Origin: Corticium candelabrum
Lineage: Eukaryota; Porifera; Homoscleromorpha; Homosclerophorida; Plakinidae
Length of the DNA: 64,000 nt
Direction: 5' to 3'
NCBI RefSeq assembly: GCF_963422355.1
Contig: NC_085086.1
Coordinates: 9,183,936 to 9,247,935 of the forward strand
In this document: positions 10,320 through 22,900 of the stretch, piece after piece
Numbering within the stretch: the first letter of the stretch is position 1
Layout: every line of letters begins with the position of its first letter
Program-made: the position numbers and the translations under genes
Notes under the pieces: generated by a model
Told to the model about the DNA's origin: nothing
What the model saw: only the letters and a program-made list of their open reading frames with translations
Database searches by the model: none

Positions 10320-12110
10320 TCATTACCAGAGCTCTGACTCTTAGAAAACCCGCTCATTGTGGAAACAATAAGATTATTTGGTAAACTGTACGTGTTTGCC
10401 CTCACTAGGAAGGATTCCTACACATAATCTGCGCTTACATGGAACTCACATACCAGCTAGAGCCTAACTCAACTAACTGTGACTTTTTGTTGTAATGTTT
10501 TATGGCAATTTGCGTATTCCAGTGGGGTATGTAAGTAAGGGAAGTTCTTAGGAGGTTAATTCCAATCAAAATTATTGACGTGCAGTGGTGGATTTAGAGG
10601 GATTCCGGGAGTTCCGTGGAAGCCCTTAATAATTTTGAATTCATCACACGAGATGACCGCTTACCAGCACTGCTTGTTACTTCCTGATCTGACTCGCAGC
10701 TCACGTTTTAGTTTTAAGTAACTTCACACAGAGATGGAGTACAGATTATGAACTTTCCATCATCGTCGAACAGTACGAGTGAGTCGTACGGTAGTCCTAC
10801 TCTTTTTACATCAATTTATGGTAACTTGTTTTCAATCTCAGTTGTTCTCCAACAACATGTTTCATTTACTACCTTGCGATGTTAATGTTTCCAAGTAGTT
10901 ATTTTCTATCTCATGAAAATATACTTCCACCTTTGATGGTTACAACATTCACAATTTCATGAAATCATATATTTCTATAGAAGCTTTCTTCGGAAAGAAA
11001 GGAAAAAGCGGTAACATTTGCATGTCTAGCGAAAGACATGTATAGGCTTGCGAGATCAATTCAAATTCTCCAGTAATGTAGATTTATTATCGTATACGTC
11101 CATTCTATGGTATAGTTGATTAAATAGCTAATTTGTATCTGGAGGCGTGGCTGATCCCAACCATTGTGACGTCACGAAACCCCCATTCGAAAATCCTGAA
11201 TCCGCCCCTGGACGTGGTTGATCGTCTAACCATGTTTCCGCGAATAGTCCCCCATGGGAGACTATTTTTCATAGTTCTAAAATATGAGGCACAATTCGTG
11301 TGTGGGGCATTATTATTTCGCAAGCATAGAGACTTTCGCATTGTTCATTTGCATTCCATCACACAACACAAGCACACTACCCAATCTAATCTTACAGCTA
11401 CTCCCTGGATTCTTTCGCTTCACTTTATTCCTGGTCTGTTGCATACGTCTAATTAATCTCCATCGTCACTCAGTCGTTTCATCTAGGTGTTCATTTCATC
11501 ACAACAGTACACATTGATAGACGCGAATGGGTTTGACTAATCGAGCACGGAGCACTAGTATTTCGCATAGGCTCAGCATGAGACATTATTTGTGCATGGG
11601 CCACTATTCGCGGCCGGACATACGGTAGTCTAGTAAAGTGATTTCATGTACAAAATTTATTCAATACCAAGATAATACATTGCTAATTAATTAGTGAATC
11701 TACGAATATAGACAAGTACAGTTGAAGTTGTTTGGGTTAAAATAGGGATCTACCTAAAGGATTTCCCTACTAGTTGATATGAATTATGTCCTGCAATGTG
11801 CCGTAGTATATAGATCAATTCCTCAGATTACGTACTAGGTAGAGTATATTGTTAATAGACACAACGTCCTAATCAAAGTTGCAAGGTAGAGGATATTGTT
11901 ATTAGACACAACGTTCTAGTCAAAGTGGAGACAATAACTTTATGTCTCTTGTATAGACGTATGAGTTGATAAAACTCAAGATTTGAAACAAATTAATATT
12001 AATTTAAAACAATGTAATACTAATTTTGAACTCATTTATATTAATTTTGGATAAATTTATATCAATTAATTAAAACCCCTGTCTACGTAGCTGCGTATGT
12101 AAATTCCCGG
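10320..12110 (+). other. Orphan 5' flank of a protease-gene copy
   Basis: The sequence from about 10320 to 12110 matches, in the same order and orientation, the DNA upstream of gene 4 (48545-49800), including the same embedded short element. Examples are AAACTGTACGTGTT near 10382 and 48581, and ACGTGGTTGATCGTCTAACC near 11212 and 48770. No gene start follows it here. I infer that it once stood before gene 2, whose 5' two-thirds has been lost. Confidence 0.55.
11227..11627 (+). mobile_element. MITE-like repeat, copy A
   Basis: This is a roughly 400-bp element related to 48784-49239 (same orientation) and 50299-50752 (opposite orientation). One end reads TTTCCGCGAATAGTCCCCC and the other GGGCCACTATTCGCGGCCGG...TACGGTA, an imperfect inverted repeat. 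It has no transposase. Copies A and B sit at matching places in duplicated flanks, so that insertion predates the duplication. Confidence 0.55.
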
Positions 12111-12756
12111 TGTAGCAGCGGATTTGTTCCAGGTGACTGATATTTGCGTTTTGGGGCCACACCTTACAGAAAAAACACCTAACGCGCGCATGAATCTTAC
12201 TACTCTAGTCGGTACCCTTCCAGAGAGTTCTCTCCGTTGCTAACAATGGCAGCGATGAATAGGATTGACACTAAAACAGTGAACAATGCGATGTAGAAAT
12301 GACGAGTTAGGTAGCGTCTTATCAGGGACCTGTCAACATACTCTGGTAAGCCAAGCTTGTGTACACAAGTCAAGGCGAAAGTGTGGAGTCAGGTAAATTG
12401 AGTTATAGATTGATTGCTGTTGATAGAGTTAATATCTATCTCTATGGGTTTGGGCCGGATTCACGCTTTCGTGTAAGTGTAGCGTGCGTTAAGCAGTTCG
12501 TGCGTCTGATTGATATACATATACTCACAAAGCAAAGTAAAACGAATAGACAGCAGTAAGCTTCTTTGTTTTTTGTCTGTCTACATGATTTATAACAAGC
12601 TTACAATTTATTCTTGCTAGTGAAAATGTCCAAGACAACTGGTGATCAAATTTTGGCATCATTTGCAATTGATCTAGCACTACCTTTGGTTTGGAACGGA
12701 ATGACTGGTGTAACAGAAGAAAACGTGTGAGGATAAATTGAGTTGAGTTAACCAGC

Positions 12757-12760
<4 letters not shown>
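12111..12760. other. No gene recognised
   Basis: Homology to the gene 4 upstream flank stops near 12110. The stretch up to the GT repeat has no recognised coding, RNA or repeat feature on either strand. Confidence 0.5.
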
Positions 12761-12828
<68 letters not shown>

Positions 12829-13229
12829 GTGTGTGTGTGTTTGTATGTGTGTGTCTTTGTTTGTTTATTTGTGTGTATGTTTGTGTGTCTTTGTCTGTTG
12901 TTTGTTTGTTTGTTTGTTTGTGTATGAGTGTATCTTTTTGTTTGTTTTTGTTTGTTTTGTTTGTTTGTGTGTTTATGTGTGTGTTTGTGTGCTTGTTTGT
13001 GTGCGTGTGTGTGTTTAGGTTTAGTATGTCTGTGTGTTTGTTTGTTTGTGTGTGTTTGTGTGTTTGTTTGTTTGTTTGTTTGTTTGTGTTAATGTGTTTT
13101 TGGTTATTTGTTTGTGTGTGTTTCTTTGTTTGTGTGTGTGTTTGTGTTTGTATTTGTGTATTAGTGTGTCTTTTCGTTTGTTGTTTGTTTGCGTGTGTGT
13201 GTGTGTGTGTGTGCATGTTTGTGTGCGTC

Positions 13230-13315
<86 letters not shown>

Positions 13316-13316
13316 T
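12761..13316 (+). repeat. GT/TTTG-rich microsatellite
   Basis: Pure (GT)n blocks at 12762-12826 and 13230-13312 bracket a degenerate GTTT/TGTG tract. The long Cys-Val frames on the plus strand and Thr-His frames on the minus strand are repeat artefacts. Confidence 0.95.
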
Positions 13317-13608
13317 ATCAAGACTGAACAAAATAAGAAATTCCTTCAATTTGAAATCTGCCAAGGAAGAACCAATTGAACGTCAAATTCAACATCAAAT
13401 ATTGCAGTGGCTTGGTCGTTTACAACGGATGAACATCTCTCGTCCACAAAAGTTGTTGCTGAGAAGCAAGTTGCATAATGTGAAACGCCCTCAGCATAGT
13501 CAAAAGAACAGATGGATTGACACCATTCAACGAGACCTTGTGTCATTGAATATTGACCCGTCACAAGCCAATGACCGCTCTTCTTGGCGAAAACTTCTGC
13601 GATGCTGA
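13317..13608 (+). mobile_element. LINE reverse-transcriptase C-terminal fragment
   Basis: An open frame between two GT arrays encodes ILQWLGRLQRMN, KRPQHSQKNRWIDTIQRDL and DRSSWRKLLRC, then stops. This is the typical C-terminal pattern of CR1/RTE-like non-LTR reverse transcriptases (WLGH..RM..., ...R.W.D.V..DL, ...DR..WR.L). No catalytic core is present upstream because the GT repeat begins immediately. It is a 5'-truncated retrotransposon end flanked by simple repeats. It is unrelated in sequence to the intact element at 36776-40590. Confidence 0.6.
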
Positions 13609-13643
13609 AGCCCATACTGGGTATGGTGGAATCCCAAGTTCCA

Positions 13644-15039
<1,396 letters not shown>

Positions 15040-16942
15040 AAAAGCTTGTGGTAAATTTGCAATACTGCAGGAAAAGTATAAAACTGAAAAATATTTTATC
15101 ACAACTGTAGAGTTCTCTAGTCATGTCTGCCATTGAAATGCTGATTGTGTTGAAGCTACCAATTCCAGCTGCAAACCTCGTTTCGTTGGTGACGGCAGAG
15201 AATATTGTTTTGAATGTTTAGTTTAACTATATTTTTAGTAATGTGTATAAAATTTACCAGCAAACTTTCAACATTGTTTTAGAATTTACCAACCAGGTTG
15301 CGTTACTTGTATCTGCAGCATGATTCGATTGCCAAGAATCGTGCGATCTTCCGTTTGGTTCTACTCAATGGTACTTGAATGGTCAACTTCTAGACCACTT
15401 TAATACTAAATCTAGATTTGCGATTTCAATAAGCAGACGAGGACTTTCCATTACAAAGCTAAAGTTGGAAGATGCTGGTAAGTATACATGCAAGGTTTCC
15501 AGCGACGGGATTACTTGTGAACGACATAGACATCTGGATGTCATCAATCCAAGCAACCAATTTTCGGCAATTTTTCAATGCTATAAGAAGCATTTAAATT
15601 TAATATTTTCTTCAATATTTAATTTCTTTAATAGATAAGTTAATAATTAAAAATAAAAGTGAATTGAACAGCTCTAAAATTATTTATTAAATTAATAATT
15701 GTTTGCAACAAAGGTTGATTTGTTGAGCTACTTTCAGACGTTTCTACAGATTGACATAATCAAATGTCGTATTAAATCGACTTTCTAAACGGTACGATCA
15801 GTAATTGTAAATAATCCTATCGTAATACCAATATTTAAACTAGCGAAGAAACTCTAATGATTTTTTGTAAACGCGGTACTATGTTAAGAGCTGCGATGCC
15901 ATCTTTATGGTTCAACGAGTTTCAGCACGTGGTACTGCAATGTGGAGAACTATTGTGCAATTTGCAATTAGTTAGAATAGCACACAACACATGCAACGTA
16001 CACATCATGCATGATCACATGCGAATACTGCGGGGTGTATTCCTCAATTATCTTTCTCATTCAATTGAGTAATAGTCGTTATGTTCCGTTGATATATTTT
16101 ACTGTATAACATCTGCAGAGTATAGCAGACATGTAGCAATTCTTAAAATATTTCTAACTTGTATGGAGCATCCGATTGTGGAAAAGTTGTGCTAGAAAGC
16201 CATTTGTTGCTGGAGGCGACACGACTAGACCTGGTAAAATCCCATGGCAAGCAATGCTGTGTTCTCCTCGGTTGAGACAAAATTGTTGGGGAGTTCTCAA
16301 TTCAGAAAGAGGTGTGCTAACAGCAGCACATTGCTTAGAGTATCAGAGCATAAATAGAAAGACTATAACAGTTTGCTCGGGCAAACATTGCGGCAATTGG
16401 TCCGAATCTGGTTTTTTATCCAATTCCGTTTGTTCCAATTCTTTGTCGATAATCATACATCCAAATTTTAATCAACTTCTTTCGATCATGATATCGCCGT
16501 TTCGAAAATTACTCGTCCGGTAAACTGCAAATTTCAAACGATTATGCCAGTGTGTCCACCAAACAAGGCAAGAGATTCGTCATACTTCCGAGCTCAACAA
16601 AACGGCAGCGTCACTGGATGGGGTCGCGTAAATTCGACAGTCAACAGATCTAAATGTTTACGTAAAGGCGACGTCAGGTTAAAATCTCGCTAAGTTTGTC
16701 AAATAAAGCATCAAGGTTACCAAATAACTGAGAACATGTTGTGCGCTACTGATTACAACGTTGCCTGTGAAGGAGACAGTGGCGAACCTCTGGTGGTAAA
16801 AAGCAGGAAGGTTGGAGGTCGCAATGTGTTAGCAGAAGTTGTGAGTTGGGGAATTGGTTGTGGTGATGAGATAAAGTTAGGAGTTTACACAGATGTGATC
16901 AGTCATCTTGACTCTATCAAATCTACTTGTGGCATCAACTGA
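15040..16942 (+). pseudogene. Gene 2: truncated copy of the mosaic protease gene
   Basis: It retains only the EGF exon (about 15104-15222), Ig exon (15283-15582) and protease exon (16169-16942) of the gene 1/3 layout. The EGF exon has a TGA after SSHVCH and several lost cysteines. The Ig exon has TGA at 15321 in place of a conserved Trp, and its donor changed from GTAAG to ATAAG. The protease exon lost one base near 16474, has TAA at 16691-16693, and reads GDSGEPL at the active site. No CCP or Kazal exons precede it. All of this is direct comparison with the intact copies. Confidence 0.9.
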
Positions 16943-19480
16943 ATATTGCCGTATATAAAAATTATCTCCATACCAAGGAAAACAAAGAAAGTTTGATTTT
17001 TCTTACTGCTTGTTACATGTTTGCATTTAACTTTTTAAACGCAGAAAATTTTAATGAATCGTCAAAACAAGAATATAGCAAAGTATTCGCAAATCAGACG
17101 TACTGGCTGTTCAAATTATAAAAGTTGGTGATTGTTCTAGACAATAACAGGATGCGGTTAAGTGCAGTTTTGAAATTCAATTAATCTAACCTCTACTCTG
17201 CAGTCATGATTATTCCTTAGGTAATGTTTACTATCATTTTAACACTGCTTACCTACTGTAATGGATTAATCTCAATACGGGCGCTGTCGCCAAGCTTTAA
17301 TAACGTATTTACCAAACCCTTCTTCAAAATTTCTTTTTTATATTTTTTCAGATATCCGCAACCCAAACTAGATTTAACTAGTTGGTATTGCACATGAAAA
17401 AAATGTGCAGTAGCAAGAGTCGGCCTAACCGTTTTAAATGTAATCAAAGGGCTTAATTACGATAGATTACATTTACTAACAACATAGATTTGTGCAATAT
17501 GATGTGTGGCTGGATCTACGATACCGCGGTCTGGATCGCGAGCAAGACGCACGGTACCAGTGTAACACCGACTAACTTACCGTCCGTACGTTCTCCAACA
17601 TAAATTTCACGGTTATTAAATAAGGATAGAGCTAGCAAAACACAATGTTCTAGATTGCGTACCTCTTAACGCTATTGTTTGCTCGTTTGCTTCCGTGCTT
17701 GAAGTTCACAGTTAATTAACACATCAGACTTACCTGATGAAGTGTGCATCCTCTTGTCGCTTCTCATTGCTTGTTTTCCACCGGTTAAAACGGCTCCTGA
17801 GCTGTGGAACACAGGGAAGGTCAACCACAATAAGCATTTACGCTGTCGCAGTCCTCGGATGGACAATAGAGCCACCTAGCACATCAATGCTATATGTAAA
17901 AACCACATGGCTACATCACCGTTTTTCAAAGTTTCAGTATTCTATTTTACACTATGTTAAAACAAAATACATTTACTTGTAATCCAGTAAAGTCAAGTTA
18001 CTGATAAAGCAAAAAGTGAAACCATGCTAATATATTGTTATAAATTTGAAATACACAATTTTTTGTGAAACAACAATCAACTTGTAAACAGATTATTTAC
18101 TATTACGTTTGAAAGCCACATAATTATATATTGTGTAACGAAATGAACAATACTCTGATGATGATTAAACATTAATAGCATCAATGATTTCAAAATTTAA
18201 TTACAATAACAAAAACAAGTTGCTTGCTTAATTTACGTCAAAACTCTTCTATTCAATTAAATTATCAAATCTTGTTCTATAACCTATCTGCCGGTTTTGA
18301 AAAGCTGTGTTGCTGTTAAACAAACTCTAATTATAAATACACAATATTGGACGCCACATGTCATTCGTCGCTTATCGACTCGTTGTTATCATTACAATAC
18401 AGTTACAGTATGCCTCTAAGTACAAGCGCAGTTAGGAAGACGTGACGGGGACTATGTATTTAAAAACGATCGCAAGAATCGAGTGGCCAACTGTTTTCCT
18501 AGTCCAAGTTAGTAGGTTTGATATTATATAGCTGACAATCTAATGACTCTTGAAAAACTGTATTATGTTCTTGGTTTTTTAGATTTCGACGACGTCAAAC
18601 ACTTACCAATAGCAAGTTTAATTAAGTACTCATTCTAAAAAAATTACAAAGACTATTTAATCGTAAATATTCAATGTAATACAAAGAAACTATTTTGATT
18701 AAGATGCTAGTTAACAATAATTATTTTAATTTAGATAGGCAGAAAGTAGGAATTTTAATATGATAATACTGGGTACACTTGATAACCCATTCAATAATCG
18801 AACATGACTAACCATTGAAATTGTATCAAATGAGTTCAAATTTGTATATACAAAACAAAAAACAGGTTTTTCCGTTTTATTCAAATAAATAATATTTGAC
18901 ACAGTCATCAACAAAACATCTCTTGCTACAGGCTATTCGCCTGCTTTAGATAAATGTGTGTCTTCTGGTAAGTGGAGATGGGGGCACTAATATCATATCT
19001 CAATCGTCGTTCCATCTGACTCGCTGTCGGTTCTTTCTATAGCTAATATTCTCTAAATTACAAACGTAGTAATTCTTAGAAGTGACAATATACTTTTATG
19101 CAGAGTCGTAGGCCTGATTGGGCTGCAGTCTTCAGTTTTAGTAGACCTTGCCAATTAGACATTTAACAAGACATTTAACTTTTGATTTTATTGACGCTAT
19201 TATTAATTGAATATTTCAAAATTTGCAAAATTTTGAAAGCAAACTGTACTCTTGTTGCGACATTGAGACACCATGTGTATCACGTTAGATATCACAGCTT
19301 GCATACCCGGATTAGAGAGTGTTGGACTAGTAGTCGAACGGTTGACAATCAGGTGATTTAGAGGTGGATTATTAGAACAGAGTTCAACAAGGTAAGCAAC
19401 GTAAAATATAGCTACACAACATCAATCAAATACCGCCAAGCCTGATCGCATTGTCTTGACATGTCGATTTTAGACACAAA
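16943..19480 (+). other. Gene 2 3' flank, shared with the gene 3 3' flank
   Basis: The block aligns co-linearly with 28447-31095. It includes the conserved ACCGCGGTCTGGATCGCGAG block near 17523, a minus-strand segment near 17672-17840 (GGTGGAAAACAAGCAATGAG on the minus strand, ending in a GTAAGT-like donor), and a promoter-proximal segment near 19255-19400. Apart from weak minus-strand coding potential I see no gene. Confidence 0.55.
19255..19400 (+). promoter_or_regulatory. Putative 5' UTR/promoter block of gene 3
   Basis: This lies about 200 bp upstream of the gene 3 signal-peptide exon. GACAATCAGGTGATTT followed by TTCAACAAGGTAAGC resembles GACAATCAGGTGATTT...TTCGACAAGGTAATC upstream of gene 4 (about 49810-49890). 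CAAG/GTAAG would make a good donor for a non-coding first exon. An extra copy stands behind gene 3 (30890-31035). The role is inferred from position and conservation only. Confidence 0.35.
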
Positions 19481-19587
19481 CACGTCAGTTTCCTAACCCA
19501 GATAGCGTGTCGTGTAGGCTCTACGTAGTCGTGCTATGCTAGAGATTCAAAGTCAAATCTTAATAACATATTTTATATCTTCTAGAT

Positions 19588-19919
19588 ATGGATTTGATTT
19601 TAGCGTGGGCGGTGCTGTTGCAATATTGCTTCATCACGTCAGCTGCAGAGACAGGTTGATAGAATATACACTAAATTTATGTTAAAACAATCATTTACAA
19701 ATACTAGGTGCCTACTTCGCTTGCTACAATCCATCTGACAACGGAATGTCGTATATTGGTCCAAAATCAGAGTCAAGAAAAGGCACCAAGTGTTCACCAC
19801 AGACAAACGGTGAAATCTCTTATTGCAGAAATCTCGACAACTCGTCATCAAGTCCTTGGTGCTTAACAGCTAGCAGCACAAAAGAAATCTGCGATGTAGA
19901 TTCATCAACTACAACATAA
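19588..19919 (+). other. Possible 92-residue secreted kringle-like product
   Basis: Joining 19588-19654 to 19708-19919 gives a signal peptide followed by FACYNPSDNGMSYIGP, ISYCRNLDN and SPWCLT, matching the kringle pattern CY..G..Y.G / YCRN.D / PWC. TAA at 19917-19919 ends it with no phase-1 donor before it. The sequence just before the stop becomes homologous to about 53770 in gene 4, so I read this as a deletion junction rather than an evolved small gene. A real mini-protein remains possible. Confidence 0.4.
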
Positions 19920-22900
19920 TGTCAAATTTATAGTAACAAAAATGTAGTTATTCAAGGAGGCTGTTCAATTAATGAAATGGCAAAATATTTCTCTCGGAAA
20001 AATTTAGAAAGAATCGTAACACCTGCTGTACGTACAGAAAAGACTTTTGATACTTTCATCATTTGCTTCTTCTCACCTTGAAATCTTGCCGGACATAAAT
20101 ATATCTGACTCTTATAAAACTAATAAGTTTTAGAAGCACTCAGTCTTCAGGTACAACTTATATCTCACGTAGACGTAACAGAACCGGGGCAGGATGGGCG
20201 ACCGCTCCTCCAATATCTTTATCTCCACCACAATGACAGAGTAAAAGTTTTCACATAATGACATTTTTCAAACTTTTAAATTCAACTTCTTGTAGAAGCC
20301 TATTATCCTAACTTGCGTATGATGCATTTCGTTTATCGTTCAAAGTCCAAATAAAAAGACAAGAAAAACGTTCTACTAGCAAGTTTTGCTTAGAAGATAT
20401 CGTTACGTTATCCCATCGCTTTGGGTACTACCTAGATGAAAGATATCACAGAGGCGTAGGCATATAACCAATGCAGAGTGGGAGGGACAGCCTAGTTGTT
20501 CCTCGTTTTCTTACACCTGTAGCTGATATGACCTATATTATATGTAGTAACCATTTGCAGCTGATTGGGCGTCATTGGCCACATGGTCCTCAGGGTTTCT
20601 TTGTCTCACCTCACATGCCTGCAACAGTTTATCATTACGGATCAAAAGCAGTAGACAAGCAAAGAGCTGCTCCTCGAGCGAATATTGCGTAGGAGATATC
20701 ATTACTTTCTCGCCTCTTCCCGGTACTACCTACAAGGTAGATCTCACCTCGCATGCCTGCAACAGAAATCGATCTATGAAAGCAGGAGCAACTGGAATGT
20801 CAGCCAACCACCGCAGGCTTTAGGTATAATGGATGCGTTCAAGTTGTTTCTTGTATTGAATAAAGGATTGCAGAAGGAGTTGGGTATTATCATCAATACC
20901 GTTATCATAATTCAAGATTTCTTGCTTAGTGATATTTGTAATACAATAATTATAGATTTAGTAACCGTCACAAATGACATTGTAAGCTATGTTTCTTGCT
21001 CTATTGTCTCTTAGCAATCTACTGCAAAAAGCCCCTTGATCCCTTGGATGGGCAATGTTCTGGAAACTCTTATCGGTACCAGGAAGTGGCTCAGTGTACA
21101 TGCAATGCCGGATACTTCATGATAGGCAGCACAGAGATAACATGCAACAATAGAGCTCTGTGGTCTCCATCTCCACCACAATGCCGAAGTAAGATTTTCT
21201 GATATAAAATCATAAATCTCGAATTCAATGTTCTTTCTTTAGGAGTCTATTGTCCTAACTTGCGGTATGATACAACTCGTTTATGGTTGAGCATCAAAAG
21301 AAGTAGACATGCAAAGAGATGCTCCTCGAGCAAATATTGCGTAGGAGATATCATTACTTTCTCGGCTCTTCCCGGGTACTACCTACAAGGTAGATCTTAC
21401 CTTGCATGTCTGCAGCAGAAATCGACCTATGAAAGCAGGGGCAACTGGAATGTCAGCCAACCACCGCAGGCTTTAGGTATAATGTATGCGTTCAAGTTGT
21501 TTCTTGTATTGAATAACAGACTTCAGAAAGGATTTTGGTATTATCATCAATACCGTCATCATAATTCAAGACTTTCTTGCTTACAGTGATATTTGCGAAA
21601 CACTAATTATAGATTTCAGTAACGGTAATACAAATGACATTGTAATATATGGTTCTTGCTCTATTGTCTCTTAGCGGTCAACTGCAGAAAACCCATTGAT
21701 CCAATCAATGGACGATGTTCAGGAAACTCCTATCGCCCTCAGGGAGTTGCTCGGTGTAGATGTGATGTTGGATACTACATAAAAGGCCGAAGAGATATAA
21801 CATGCAACGCTAGAGCAAACTGGTCTCCACCTCCACCAACTTGCAAAAGTAAGTTTCTCTAATCTAATGATTATTTTGAAACTCGATTTTTGTATTCTAG
21901 GGGTCTATTGCCCGGAACTGACGTATAATACAACTCGTTTATGGACAAAAGTGAAAAGCTGTTCTGCGGGAAGATTTTGCGTGGGCGATATGGTTACGTT
22001 CGTGCCTCGTCCTGGTTACTACCTGAAAGGTAGCTTTCACCTCAAATGCTTGCCACCGACATCAATCTACGAAAAGACAGGCAACTGGAATTCCAGCCAA
22101 CCACAAACATTTGGTATACACACTTTACTGGTTGGTAATAAAAAATTGTTTTATGTTATTTGTGTTGATCAGAAAAGACGTGCCCTCCTGTACCCTCAAA
22201 GATCAACAAAGGATCTGTCAATGGCACTGACAATACAATTCATTCCACAGTAGAATTTACATGCTCAGATGGCTACGAGTTAATAGATGGCGATTCTAGA
22301 ATAGTTTGTATGTCGTCGGGACAGTGGAGTGGAAAAAAACCAAGATGTCAACGTGAGTTTTCTAGACTAACATTAGTCGAATTCCTTCTCAGCTGTTTCT
22401 TACTAGACGTTTGCACTAATCGCGGCCCGCAAAACGGGTCTGCTCAACTTTGCGTCGTTCGAAACAGAAGGGCAGAATTAGTCTGTCTAGAAGCAGTCCA
22501 ATGCCCGTCAGATTTCACTCCGGTGTGCTCTAGTGATGCAGAAACTCACAACAACGTATGTCGTATGAAAATTGCCGGCTGCAAAAAGTACGGCGCTAGA
22601 GACACAACGACTGCTGTAGCTAAAGGACAATGTCGTTATGGTATGAAACAACTGGCAATTGTTTACCCTTTCATATTTTAATATTAATTAGGTGGAGTTT
22701 GTACTGAATCTCAACCGAGATCTCACAAATGAGCACCATCTTTACAATCTTGCATTTGCTGTAGAAAAAAAGGCATTTTCGTTTTAATTATCAGAATACA
22801 TTAGTCAAATAATAAACCTACAAATTTACAATTGATACCGTGCAAATGTAAAGAGAGGCTTAAACTATTAAAACGTTTGTTTTAATTATCAATTTTTAGC

